DNA of 64,000 nucleotides from Microcella alkalica (GTDB taxonomy: Bacteria > Actinomycetota > Actinomycetes > Actinomycetales > Microbacteriaceae), in the NCBI RefSeq assembly GCF_014137945.1, contig NZ_JACGWX010000001.1, forward strand, positions 310,001-374,000. The letters are read 5' to 3'. Both the position numbers and the translations under genes were made by a program. Under the pieces are notes generated by a model, which was not told the DNA's origin, did not search any database, and saw only the letters and a program-made list of their open reading frames with translations. Positions 48,356 to 57,101 of this stretch are shown here, piece after piece. Numbering within the stretch: position 1 is the stretch's first letter; each line of letters begins with the position of its first letter.

Positions 48356-50161
48356 CTACCGTTCCTGCGCGATGATCCGGCGGAGCGTCTCCATCGGCAG
48401 CTTCGGCCGGCGCTGCTCATCGAGGAGTCCGTTCGCCTCCTGCATCGTGTCGGTCAGCTGCGTGTAGCACCAGCCCGCGAGATGCTCGCTCGAGTCGAGC
48501 GCCTGGATGAGCGCCGTCAGATGCCGTTCGAACTCCTCGGTCGAGTGCGCGACCGCATAGCCCCACGTGCCGTCTCCTTCGGCGCTGCCGGGAGCCCAGG
48601 TGACCCCGCCGAACTCCGAGACGATGATCGGGGCACCGGGCACCGGTGAGCTGCCGGGCGCGATGACCCGTCGGCCGGCCGGGCCGACTCCGACGACGGC
48701 CGCCTCGATGGCCGCGCTCGTTGCGTAGCTCTGAGCCAGGCGCTCCGGATCCATCGTGTAGTCGTGCAGAGTGAGCAGGTCGGAGGTCGCGTGCTCCCAG
48801 CCGTCGTTGGAGATGACGGGGCGAGTGGCGTCGAGGGCCTTGGTGAGCCGGTAGAGCGCCTCCGCGAAGTCGCGCTGGCGCTCGTCGTGCGCGATGTGCT
48901 GGATGCCCCAGCTCTCGTTGAGCGGCACCCACGCGACGACGCACGGGTGCGATCGGTCTCGTGCAACGGCTTCGATCCATTCCCGCGTGCTTCGGGCGAC
49001 GGCGGTCGGACTGAAGTCGTAGGCGCTCGGCGCCTCCGCCCAGACCATGAGCCCGAGCCGGTCGGCCCAGTACAGGAACCGCGGGTCCTCGATCTTCTGG
49101 TGCACGCGCGCGGTCGTGAACCCGAGCTCGCGGATGAGCTCGACCTCGCGGCGGAGCGCCTCAGCGCTCGGAGCCGCGAGGTGGGACTCGGGCCAGTAGT
49201 TCTGGGCGAGCACGGCCCGCACGCGGTGAGGACGATCGTTGAGGAGGAATCGCCCGCCGTGCCAGCCGATGCGCCGCAGCCCGACGTACGAGAGCACGGC
49301 ATCCGCTGCGCCGTCGGCGCGGAGCGTCACGGCCGCGTCGATCAGGCGCGGATGCTCGGGCGACCACAGGAGCGACTCGTAGGCCTGCCCGTTGCGCATC
49401 GCCGGGAGCTCGAGCGTCATCCGGATCTCGTCGCGGTCGGCTCGCACGCTCCCGCTCGCGAGAACGACGTCATCGTGTCGCAGCTCGATCGCGAGCTCGC
49501 CGGTCGACGCCGGTGTCCGGGTGAGACGGACGACGGCGGTGATGGTTCCCGCGCCGAGGTCCGAGTCGAGGTCGACCGACGCGATCGCGGTGCGCGGCGT
49601 GCGCTCGAGCCACACCGGCTGCCAGATGCCGGACGTCCTGCTGTACCAGATGACGTGCGCCTCGTCCTCCCAGTCCTGCTTGCCGCGGGGCTGCGCCGTG
49701 TCGCGCGCGTCGTCCTCGGCGCGCACGACGATCGCCGCGCCTGCGGCCAGCTCGGGGAGGCACCGGCTCAGATCGGCCGAGAACGGAGTGTGGCCCCCCT
49801 CGTGCTCGGCGACGAGCTGACCCTCGACCCACACGCTCGCCCGGTAGTCGACCGCGCCGAAGTGCAGCACGAGCCGCTCGCCCGCCCCGGCCAGGTCGTC
49901 GGACGTGAGCAGGCGGCGGTACCAGAGAACCCGATGGGGTCCGAGATCGCCGATGCCGGATGCTGGGCTCTCCGGCGGGAACGGCACGGTGATGCGGCCC
50001 TCCAGAGACACATCGCCACGCCACCAGCCGCCCTCGAGGCCGTCACCGCCGGGGTCGAGGGCGAACTCCCACTCGCCATCGAGCGAGACCCAGCGGGAGC
50101 GGATCAGGCGCGGTCGTGGGTGCGAATCTCGGGCGGACGTCATCGGCGACTCGGCGTGCAT
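48356..50161 (-). CDS. Glycoside hydrolase family 2 protein
   Basis: A 601-residue GH2 enzyme: sugar-binding jelly-roll (about 15-180), immunoglobulin-like domain (about 185-280) and TIM barrel. The acid/base Glu is in VPLNESWG (about 416) and the nucleophile in VSEFGGVTW (about 516). GH2 includes beta-galactosidases, glucuronidases and mannosidases; the barrel here is short as in glucuronidase-like members. No signal peptide, so it acts in the cytoplasm on imported oligosaccharides. CATGAT lies six bases before ATG 50161, and a LacI-type operator overlaps the promoter. It is downstream of lacI on the same strand. Confidence 0.9.
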   Translation of the reverse strand: MHAESPMTSARDSHPRPRLIRSRWVSLDGEWEFALDPGGDGLEGGWWRGDVSLEGRITVPFPPESPASGIGDLGPHRVLWYRRLLTSDDLAGAGERLVLHFGAVDYRASVWVEGQLVAEHEGGHTPFSADLSRCLPELAAGAAIVVRAEDDARDTAQPRGKQDWEDEAHVIWYSRTSGIWQPVWLERTPRTAIASVDLDSDLGAGTITAVVRLTRTPASTGELAIELRHDDVVLASGSVRADRDEIRMTLELPAMRNGQAYESLLWSPEHPRLIDAAVTLRADGAADAVLSYVGLRRIGWHGGRFLLNDRPHRVRAVLAQNYWPESHLAAPSAEALRREVELIRELGFTTARVHQKIEDPRFLYWADRLGLMVWAEAPSAYDFSPTAVARSTREWIEAVARDRSHPCVVAWVPLNESWGIQHIAHDERQRDFAEALYRLTKALDATRPVISNDGWEHATSDLLTLHDYTMDPERLAQSYATSAAIEAAVVGVGPAGRRVIAPGSSPVPGAPIIVSEFGGVTWAPGSAEGDGTWGYAVAHSTEEFERHLTALIQALDSSEHLAGWCYTQLTDTMQEANGLLDEQRRPKLPMETLRRIIAQER

Positions 50162-50167
50162 CCCGCC

Positions 50168-50196
50168 ATCATGACGCACTATTTCAGCGCTGTAAA
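50168..50196 (-). promoter_or_regulatory. GH2 promoter overlapping a LacI-type operator
   Basis: On the minus strand TTTACA (50196-50191), a 17-base spacer and CATGAT (50173-50168) would start transcription at the GH2 ATG. The palindromic core CAGCGCTG (50185-50192) with flanks TTT/TAAA (50182-50195) overlaps the -35 and matches the operator before the transporter genes. The stop codon of the lacI gene lies inside it. Confidence 0.65.
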
Positions 50197-51215
50197 GCCG
50201 ATATCCCTTCACGCGGGGCGGTGTCGCGCACGGCGAGCCGGTGCGGAGCGATGCGGTGCCGGCCCGGCCCGGCGAGCCCGTCGATGCGCTCGACGAGCAT
50301 CGCGAGGGCGATCTCGGCGATCGCGCGCTTGTCGGGGGAGACGCTCGTGATCTGAGGGAACGAGTAGCGCGAGAGCGCCGTGTCGTCCCACCCGACGATC
50401 GCGATGCGCTCGGGCGTCTCGACTCCGCGCTCGTGGAGCGCGCGCAGCGCGCCCACCGCGAACTGGTCGTCGCGACAGACGATGCCGTCGATGCGGTCGC
50501 CCGCATCGAGTGCGGCGTGCACGGCGGCGGCACCGGCTTCCGGCGAGAAGTCGTCGGCCGTCAGAACGCGGTCGGCTCCCGGTCGGATCCCAGCCTCCTC
50601 GAGCGCGAGCTGGAAGCCTTCGAGGCGGCGATCGGTCGTGACCGTCACGTCCCCCCGGACGGCGCCGAGGAAGACGAGCTCCCGCCGACCGAGGAGCAGC
50701 AGGTGCCGCGTAGCCTCCGCCGCCGCCACGACGTTGTCGATCATCACGTGGTCGGTCGTGAGAGGAACAGCGGCCTCGCCGATGAGGACGAGCGGAGTGT
50801 CGCGATGGAAGCGCGAGATCTCGAGGCTCGTCATGCTCACCGGGTGGAAGATGACGCCGTCGACGAGTCCCGCCTCACGGTCGCGGAGGACGGCGTGCTC
50901 GCCCTCGGACGTCGAGAGAGTCTGCTCGAGGATCACGCGGAGGCCGCGCTCGAGCGCGACCTCCGCGACGTGGCGGGAGAGCTCGGAGAAGTAGGGGTGA
51001 TCGATCTCCGGTACGGCGAGGGCGATCATCCCCGTTCGGCCCGTGGCGAGACGGCGCGCGGTGAGATTGGGGCGATAGCCGAGCTGATCGATCGCGTCCT
51101 GGACGCGCTTGCGCATCTCGGGCGTCACGTGGGGGTAGTCCCGCACTACGTTCGACACGGTCTTCATCGACACGCCTGCGAGGGCGGCGACATCGGCCAG
51201 TCGTACGCGTGCCAT
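50184..51215 (-). CDS. LacI family transcriptional repressor
   Basis: A 343-residue regulator. Residues 4-50 are the LacI helix-turn-helix (VRLADVAALAGVSMKTVSNVV) with hinge YRPNLTARRLATGRTGMIALAVPEI, followed by a periplasmic-binding-like sugar domain with the dimerisation and ligand segments GIVCRDDQFAVGALRAL and IVGWDDTALSRYSFPQITSV. It is divergent from the sugar transporter and upstream of GH2, and matching palindromes at both promoters make it the likely local repressor, released by an imported sugar. GGAGAGG precedes the ATG. Confidence 0.93.
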   Translation of the reverse strand: MARVRLADVAALAGVSMKTVSNVVRDYPHVTPEMRKRVQDAIDQLGYRPNLTARRLATGRTGMIALAVPEIDHPYFSELSRHVAEVALERGLRVILEQTLSTSEGEHAVLRDREAGLVDGVIFHPVSMTSLEISRFHRDTPLVLIGEAAVPLTTDHVMIDNVVAAAEATRHLLLLGRRELVFLGAVRGDVTVTTDRRLEGFQLALEEAGIRPGADRVLTADDFSPEAGAAAVHAALDAGDRIDGIVCRDDQFAVGALRALHERGVETPERIAIVGWDDTALSRYSFPQITSVSPDKRAIAEIALAMLVERIDGLAGPGRHRIAPHRLAVRDTAPREGISALQR

Positions 51216-51262
51216 GTGGTGATCCTCTCCTCGTGCGTGGCCAGGATATGCGCGCAGGGTGG

Positions 51263-51291
51263 TTGACATCGCATTTACAGCGCTGTAAGTT
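51263..51291 (+). promoter_or_regulatory. Sugar transporter promoter with LacI-type operator
   Basis: A consensus -35 TTGACA (51263-51268), exactly 17 bases, then TAAGTT (51286-51291). The perfect 14-bp palindrome TTACAGCGCTGTAA (51275-51288) covers the spacer and -10, the classic site for repression by steric block. It is the best-formed promoter in the window. Confidence 0.8.
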
Positions 51292-51380
51292 GTGGCGCGT
51301 CGCGAGATTCCGCCGCCGCTGTCGGCGCGGGCGCTCGCAACCGGCCCGCACGCGGGCTCCCCAACGAAGAGGAGAATCCC

Positions 51381-52697
51381 ATGACGCACCACCGTCCCCG
51401 CGGCCCCCGCCGCCCCATCGCGGCGCTGGGCGTCGCCACGGCATCGGCACTGGTCCTCGCGGCCTGCGCCGGCGGAGGCGCTGCCGAGGACTCGGCAACC
51501 GAGTACTCCGGCGAGTACACGGGCCCCGCCGTCGAACTGTCCTTCTGGAACGGCTTCACCGGCGGTGACGGCCCGTTCATGGAGCAGATGGTCGCCGACT
51601 TCAACGCCGAGCACGAGAACATCGAGGTCGTCTCCAACACGCAGCCGTGGGGCGACCTGTACCAGCGCATGCCCGCGGCCCTGACCGCGGGAGAGGGCCC
51701 GGACGTCGCGGTCATCCACCTCGATCAGATGGCGACCTTCGCCGCGCGCAACCTCCTGACTCCGCTCGACGGCCTCGCCGACGGCGTCGGACTCAGTGCC
51801 GACGACTTCACGGACGAGGTCTGGACGGCCGGAGAGTTCGGCGACGCACGGTACGGCATCCCGCTCGACGTCCACTCCCTCGCCATGTACTACAACACCG
51901 ATCACTTCGAGCAGGCGGGGATCACGGAGGCGCCGACGGACGAGGCGTCTCTCATGGCCGCCCTCGACGCACTCCAGGAGGCCGGATTCGAGACCCCGTT
52001 CTGGATGCCCAACCGCTGGCCGGCGCACCTCATGAACCTCTCGCTCCAGTGGCAGTTCGGCGGCGAGCCGTACGCGGGCGACGGCAGCGCGGTCGAATTC
52101 GCCGAGGAGGCCGGAATCAGGGCTCTCGAGTGGCAGCGCGGGATCGTCGAGGCGGGCTACAGCCCCGCGGAGGTCGCCATCGACGCCCAGTACCTCGCGT
52201 TCAAGAACGGCGAGACGTCGATCACCTGGGACGGCATCTGGCAGATCAACGACCTCGAGGCGTCCGGCCTGCCGTACGCGGCCGCGCCGATCCCCGTGAT
52301 CGGCGAGAACGCCGCCGTCTGGGCCAACTCGCACAACTTCGTGATCCCCCGGCAGTCGGGGGCGGACGACAACACCGTGGCTGCGGCGCAGGTCTTCGTG
52401 GCGTGGATGAGCGAGCAGTCGGGCACCTGGGCGGGCTCCGGGATGATCCCGGCGCGCCAGTCCGTCCGCGACAGCGGCGTTCTGGACGGCACCGCTCAGG
52501 GCATCGTCGCCGAGCAGATCGACGCGATGCGCTTCCTCCCGCCGGTCCCCGGCATCGGAACCGTGCAGGCGGAGACCCTCGAAGTCGCCGTCTCCGAGGG
52601 CATCCTCGGAACTGCGAGCCCCGAGGACGCCATGACGGCCGCCGCGAGCGACGCGGAGAAGCTCCTCGAGGAGAATCGCGCGGCGTTCGGCGACTGA
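51381..52697 (+). CDS. Sugar ABC transporter substrate-binding lipoprotein
   Basis: A 438-residue family 1 extracellular solute-binding protein. The signal peptide ends in the lipobox LAAC (Cys29). The mature protein begins VELSFWNGFTGGDGPFMEQMVADFNAEHENIEV, the typical MalE-like start, and has WDGIWQIN and ARQSVRDS later. It captures oligosaccharides outside the membrane for the two permeases encoded downstream. AGGAGA precedes the ATG. Expression is expected to be under the LacI-type repressor. Confidence 0.93.
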   Translation: MTHHRPRGPRRPIAALGVATASALVLAACAGGGAAEDSATEYSGEYTGPAVELSFWNGFTGGDGPFMEQMVADFNAEHENIEVVSNTQPWGDLYQRMPAALTAGEGPDVAVIHLDQMATFAARNLLTPLDGLADGVGLSADDFTDEVWTAGEFGDARYGIPLDVHSLAMYYNTDHFEQAGITEAPTDEASLMAALDALQEAGFETPFWMPNRWPAHLMNLSLQWQFGGEPYAGDGSAVEFAEEAGIRALEWQRGIVEAGYSPAEVAIDAQYLAFKNGETSITWDGIWQINDLEASGLPYAAAPIPVIGENAAVWANSHNFVIPRQSGADDNTVAAAQVFVAWMSEQSGTWAGSGMIPARQSVRDSGVLDGTAQGIVAEQIDAMRFLPPVPGIGTVQAETLEVAVSEGILGTASPEDAMTAAASDAEKLLEENRAAFGD

Positions 52698-52702
52698 GCC
52701 GA

Positions 52703-52733
52703 CCGGGCCGGGGGCGCTGCGTCCCCGGCCCGG
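52703..52733 (+). other. Strong hairpin between binding protein and permease genes
   Basis: A perfect 11-bp inverted repeat, CCGGGCCGGGG (52703-52713) and its inverse (52723-52733), with a 9-base loop, lies six bases after the binding-protein stop. Such hairpins between malE and malF-type genes let the binding protein be made in excess over the permeases. Confidence 0.6.
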
Positions 52734-52804
52734 CGCTCCGCCACCGAGCGCGCGGGAACCCGTGCGCTCGAACCTCCCGATCCGTCTCATCCAGGAAGGC
52801 CCTC

Positions 52805-53800
52805 ATGGCCGTCGTCGCCCCAAAAGAGTCCGCGAGCCCCCGCGCCGCAGGTGCGCGAATCGCTCCAGCCCGATCCGAGAGGAGCAGGGCCGCTCGGTCA
52901 GTGGCCGGCCGTCAGCAGGCGCCGTGGACGCCCTGGGCGTTCATGGCGCCCTATCTCGTCCTCTTCGGCGTCTTCGTGCTGGTCCCCGTGGTCCTCGGCG
53001 GCTGGATGAGCCTCCACCGGTGGGACTACACGCTGCCGAACAAGCCGTTCGTCGGCCTGGAGAATTACCGGCAGCTCTTCGATCCCACCAGCTCGTCGTC
53101 GCAGGTCTTCTGGGGTGCGATGCAGGCGACCGGCATCTTCACCGTCGCGAGTGTTCCGCTCCTGCTGGTCCTCCCGCTCCTCGTCGCGCTCCTCATGCGG
53201 CGGTCGTTCCCCGGCAGGAACCTCATGCGCGCGATCTACTTCGCCCCGTACGTCCTCGGCGTCGCCGTCGTCGCCGTGCTGTGGAGGTACCTGCTCGACA
53301 ACAACATCGGCGTGGTGAACCAGACGCTCGGCGCACTCGGCCTGCCGGGCGATGTCGCCTGGACGACGTCCGTCCCGGCGGCGTGGGTGGCCCTCGTCGG
53401 CGTCACCGTGTGGTGGACCCTCGGATTCAACGCCGTCATCTATCTGGCCGCCCTGCAGGACATCCCCGGGGAGCTGTACGAGGCGGCGCGCGTCGACGGC
53501 GCGAGCCCATGGCAGCAGTTCCTCAACGTCACGCTCCCCGGTCTGCGGCCGATCTTCGCCTTCATCGTCGTCATCACTCTCATCGCCTCGGCGAACATGT
53601 TCGGGCAGTCATACCTCATGACGCAGGGCGGGCCCGGGCGCGAGACGCGCACGGCCATCTACCAGATCACCGAGACGGGGCTTCGCGGTTTCCGCATGGG
53701 GGAGGCGTCGGCGATGAGCTACGTGCTGACCGCCGTGCTGCTCCTGGCGAGCGCCGTCGTCTTCGCTCTCCTCCGCGAGAAGAAGGGAGCCGGCCGATGA
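52805..53800 (+). CDS. Sugar ABC transporter permease (MalF/UgpA type)
   Basis: A 331-residue permease with six membrane segments (first about 42-64, YLVLFGVFVLVPVVLGGWM). The coupling loop that contacts the ATPase is EAARVDGASPWQQFLNVTLP (EAA motif). A positively charged N-terminal tail of about 35 residues precedes helix 1. ATG at 52805 follows AGGAAGG. The last four bases overlap the next gene (ATGA). Confidence 0.93.
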   Translation: MAVVAPKESASPRAAGARIAPARSERSRAARSVAGRQQAPWTPWAFMAPYLVLFGVFVLVPVVLGGWMSLHRWDYTLPNKPFVGLENYRQLFDPTSSSSQVFWGAMQATGIFTVASVPLLLVLPLLVALLMRRSFPGRNLMRAIYFAPYVLGVAVVAVLWRYLLDNNIGVVNQTLGALGLPGDVAWTTSVPAAWVALVGVTVWWTLGFNAVIYLAALQDIPGELYEAARVDGASPWQQFLNVTLPGLRPIFAFIVVITLIASANMFGQSYLMTQGGPGRETRTAIYQITETGLRGFRMGEASAMSYVLTAVLLLASAVVFALLREKKGAGR

Positions 53801-54711
53801 CCGCCGTGCGCACGACCGAGCAGTCGCCCACCAATGGGCAACGGCCCGCCGCTCCCGCGCGGCGACGAGCCCGGCGGTCGGCGGGCTCCCGCATCGGCGG
53901 GATCCTCCGGGGCATCGTCCTCGTCGCTCTCGCCCTCGCCTACATCAGCCCGCTCGTGTTCATGCTTGTCACGTCGTTCAAGACCCAGGGCGACGCGACC
54001 GCGGTGCCGCCGAGCCTCATCCCCGACCCCTTCACGCTCCAGGCGTACGAGGAGATCCTCGCCACGGGCGGCGGGACCCCGGTGCTCCGCTGGTTCGGAA
54101 ACAGCATGCTCGCCGCCGCCGCGCACGCGCTGCTGGTGGTCGTGGTGTCCTCGCTCGCCGCGTACCCGCTCGCCCGCATGAGCTTCCGAGGCCGCGGGGC
54201 GGTGCTCACGATGATCGTCGTGACCCTCCTGGTGCCGCCGACGATCCTCATCATCCCGAGCTTCCTCATCGTGAGCGAGCTGGGCTGGCTGAACACGCTC
54301 TGGGCGATCGTCATCCCGACGGCAGCGGGCGCCTTCGGCGTCTTCTTCATGCGCCAGTTCTTCGTCTCGCTGCCCATCGAGCTCGAGGATGCCGCCGCGA
54401 TCGACGGCGCCAACCGCTGGCAGGTCTTCACTCGGATCATCCTGCCGCTCGCGAGACCTGCTCTCGCCACGCTCGCGATGCTCGCCTTCCTCACCAACTG
54501 GAACGACTTCCTCTGGCCGGTGTATGTGCTCTTCAGCCCCGACCTCCAGACGCTGCCCGCCGGGCTTGCCACGCTGCAGTCCTCCAACGCGGTCCGATAC
54601 GACCTGCTGATGGCGGGTGCCACGCTCGCGAGCATCCCCGTTCTCATCCTGTTCGTGTTCCTCCAACGATTCATCATCGAGGGCGTCGCCCGCTCGGGAG
54701 TGAAGGGGTGA
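53797..54711 (+). CDS. Sugar ABC transporter permease (MalG/UgpE type)
   Basis: A 304-residue permease, six membrane segments, EAA loop in LEDAAAIDGANRWQVFTRIILP. It pairs with the upstream permease. No ATPase gene is in the cluster, so it likely uses a shared MsmK/UgpC-type ATPase encoded elsewhere, the common arrangement in Gram-positives. Start and stop both overlap neighbouring genes (ATGA, GTGA). Confidence 0.93.
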   Translation: MTAVRTTEQSPTNGQRPAAPARRRARRSAGSRIGGILRGIVLVALALAYISPLVFMLVTSFKTQGDATAVPPSLIPDPFTLQAYEEILATGGGTPVLRWFGNSMLAAAAHALLVVVVSSLAAYPLARMSFRGRGAVLTMIVVTLLVPPTILIIPSFLIVSELGWLNTLWAIVIPTAAGAFGVFFMRQFFVSLPIELEDAAAIDGANRWQVFTRIILPLARPALATLAMLAFLTNWNDFLWPVYVLFSPDLQTLPAGLATLQSSNAVRYDLLMAGATLASIPVLILFVFLQRFIIEGVARSGVKG

Positions 54712-55676
54712 GCCGGAGACGCCTCGCGACCGCGATCGCCGGAGCGCTCATTCTGAGCGGATGCGCGGTGGATTCGCCGGGCGAGCAGAGCACGCCGCCC
54801 GCGGCCGAGGCGGTCGAGCCCGCGATCGCCCGCGACTTCCCCGACCCCGACGTCCTGCGCGACGGAGACCGGTACTTCGCCTACGCGACGAACGCGAACC
54901 TGCGCAACGTCCAGGTCGCGATCTCGGACGACCTCGAGCAGTGGGAGCTCCAGAGCGAGGACGCCCTGCCGGAGCTGCCGACGTGGGTGATCCCCGGCAA
55001 GACCTGGGCGCCCGAGGTCACGTCGTTCGCGCCGGGGGAGTACACGATGTACTTCACCGCGACCGACGCCGAGAGCGGCCGGCAGTGCATCGGCCGCGCG
55101 GTCGCGACCGACCCGCTGGGGCCGTTCGCGAGCCCGGACACCGGCATGCTCGTCTGCCCGGTCGATGAGGGCGGCGCGATCGATGCGGGCGTCGCCGAGG
55201 TCGATGGCGCTCCTTACCTGCTGTGGAAGAACGACGGAAACTGCTGCGGACAGGACACGTGGCTGTACGCGTCGCCGCTCTCGCCGGACGGCTCGACCAT
55301 CACCGGCGAGAGGATTCCGCTCATCAAGCAGACGGAGGACTGGGAGGGCGACCTCGTCGAGGCGCCCACGCTCGTCGAGCGAGGCGACTCGCTCGTGCTG
55401 CTGTACTCGGCGAACGGCTACGGAGGCGACGAGTATGCCGTCGGCCTGGCAACGGCCCCCGCCCTCGTGGGTCCGTGGACGAAGAACCCTGAGCCGCTCC
55501 TCGAGACCGATGGCTCGCCGTTCCGCGGACCGGGAGGGCAGGACCTCGTCAACGCACCGGACGGATCGCCTCACCTCGTCATCCACAGCTGGAATCGCTC
55601 GTACAGCGCCCGCGAGATGCACGTCGTTCCGGCGGAGTGGAGGAGTGACACGGAGCTGGTGCTGACCCTGCCCTGA
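54708..55676 (+). CDS. Glycoside hydrolase family 43 lipoprotein
   Basis: A 322-residue five-bladed beta-propeller enzyme of GH43. The lipobox SGC (Cys19) predicts attachment to the outer face of the membrane. Likely catalytic residues are the Asp of FPDPDVLRDGDRYFAYAT (base), the Asp in AIDAGVAEVDG (pKa modulator) and the Glu in VEAPTLVERGDS (acid). GH43 members act on arabinose- or xylose-containing glycans or galactan. It probably trims polysaccharide outside the cell so that the transporter can import fragments for the cytoplasmic GH2. Confidence 0.87.
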   Translation: MSRRRLATAIAGALILSGCAVDSPGEQSTPPAAEAVEPAIARDFPDPDVLRDGDRYFAYATNANLRNVQVAISDDLEQWELQSEDALPELPTWVIPGKTWAPEVTSFAPGEYTMYFTATDAESGRQCIGRAVATDPLGPFASPDTGMLVCPVDEGGAIDAGVAEVDGAPYLLWKNDGNCCGQDTWLYASPLSPDGSTITGERIPLIKQTEDWEGDLVEAPTLVERGDSLVLLYSANGYGGDEYAVGLATAPALVGPWTKNPEPLLETDGSPFRGPGGQDLVNAPDGSPHLVIHSWNRSYSAREMHVVPAEWRSDTELVLTLP

Positions 55677-55678
55677 TC

Positions 55679-55694
55679 GGCATGCGCGCGTGCC
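55679..55694. terminator. Short hairpin between convergent genes
   Basis: GGCATGCGCGCGTGCC folds into a 6-bp stem (one G-T pair) with a 4-base loop in the 31-base gap between the GH43 and oxidoreductase gene ends. Weak but in the right place for a shared terminator. Confidence 0.3.
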
Positions 55695-55707
55695 GGGCAG
55701 GAGCGAC

Positions 55708-57087
55708 TCAGTGCCCGATGAGCGACGCCATCGCACGCGCGATGAGCGAGGGGCGACGCGTGAGCCGCTCTTCCAGATCTGCGCCCGTCATGGCGAGGAG
55801 GCCGGCGTTCGCGCCGAGGAACCGCAGCGGCTCCGGCTCCCACGACGGCGAGCGGTGCCCGACCCACGGCAGGCGAGTCAGCTCGGTGTCTGCGCCCGTG
55901 ACGAGGTCGGCGAGCGTCCGGCCCGCGATGTTCGTCGTCGACAGCCCGTCGCCGACGTAGCCGCCTGCCGAGCCGAGCCCCGTGCGCCGGTCGTAGATGA
56001 CGCTCGCGTGCCAGTCGCGGGGAACCCCGAGCGGGCCGCCCCACGTGCTGCTGATCTCGAGCGGCGGCAACTGGGGGAACAGCTCGTGCAGAGTGCGCCG
56101 AAGGTGGTCGAAGACGCCGCTCACCCGGTCGTACTCCGGCCGAATGGCGCTGCCGAAGTGGTACCGCGCTCCGCGGCCGCCGAAGGCGATGCGGTCATCC
56201 GCGGTGCGCTGTCCGTAAATGACGAGGTGACGGCCGTCGGAGAAGGTCTGCCCGTGCGCGATCCCGATCTCGTCCCACGCCGTGGCCGGAAGGGGCTCGG
56301 TCGCGATCATGAGCGAGTAGAGCGGCAGGATGCGGCGGCGCGACTGCGCGACCGTCGCCCCGTATCCCTCCAGCGCCGCGATCACGTGCCGAGCGCGCAC
56401 GCGCCCCCGAGTCGTCTCGACGGCACCCGGCGCCCACGAGGTGACCTCGGTGCCCTCGAAGATCGTGGCGCCGCGCCGCTCGACGATGCGGGCGAGCGAG
56501 CGCGTGAGCCGTGCAGGGTGCACGCGCGCGCACGCGGGGTCGTAGACGGCGCCGCGCGAGTTTGAGGCGCGCACGCGCTCGGGGCCCCAGAGCTCGAGGG
56601 CGTCGGCGCCGAAGGCGCGCGCCTGCTCGACCTCGGCCCGGGCATCCGCCCACTGGGTGTCGGAGCGCGCGAAGACGACGGTGCCGCCTTTGACGTAGTG
56701 CGCGTCGATGCCCTCGGCCGCGATGACGCGACCGACCTCGTCGACCGTGTCGATCATCGCGCGGCGCATCGCGATCGCTGCGGTGCGACCGTGGGCCTGG
56801 GCGAGCGACGCGGCCGACCGCGGGAAGAGCGCCGAGACCCAGCCGCCGTTGCGGCCGGAGGCGCCGAAGCCCGCGATGCGCTTCTCGAGCAGCGCGATCC
56901 GCAGCGTGGGGTCGCGCCTCTGCAGCTCGTACGCCGTCCAGAGGCCCGTGAGGCCTGCGCCGATGATCGCGACGTCGCTGTCGAGGTCGCCGGGCAGCGC
57001 CGGGCGCGGCGACAGGTCGTCGCCGGCCGTCGCGTGCCAGTGGCTCAGGCCCGCGTAGTGATGAGCCGAGTGCGCCGCCGAGTGCAC
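55708..57087 (-). CDS. FAD-dependent amine oxidoreductase (PuuB/OrdL-like)
   Basis: A 459-residue DAO-family flavoprotein. VAIIGAGLTGLWTAYEL is the FAD-binding start and IAGFGASGRNGGWVSALFP is the gamma-glutamylputrescine-oxidase/OrdL pattern; GGYVGDGLSTTNIAGRTLADL closes the FAD site. It should oxidise an amine to an aldehyde. GTG at 57087 is the most likely start, 14 bases after the aminotransferase stop; longer frames run into that gene. With the aminotransferase and aldehyde dehydrogenase it suggests polyamine or amine catabolism. Confidence 0.87.
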   Translation of the reverse strand: MHSAAHSAHHYAGLSHWHATAGDDLSPRPALPGDLDSDVAIIGAGLTGLWTAYELQRRDPTLRIALLEKRIAGFGASGRNGGWVSALFPRSAASLAQAHGRTAAIAMRRAMIDTVDEVGRVIAAEGIDAHYVKGGTVVFARSDTQWADARAEVEQARAFGADALELWGPERVRASNSRGAVYDPACARVHPARLTRSLARIVERRGATIFEGTEVTSWAPGAVETTRGRVRARHVIAALEGYGATVAQSRRRILPLYSLMIATEPLPATAWDEIGIAHGQTFSDGRHLVIYGQRTADDRIAFGGRGARYHFGSAIRPEYDRVSGVFDHLRRTLHELFPQLPPLEISSTWGGPLGVPRDWHASVIYDRRTGLGSAGGYVGDGLSTTNIAGRTLADLVTGADTELTRLPWVGHRSPSWEPEPLRFLGANAGLLAMTGADLEERLTRRPSLIARAMASLIGH

Positions 57088-57101
57088 GAGGGAGGCGCCG
57101 T

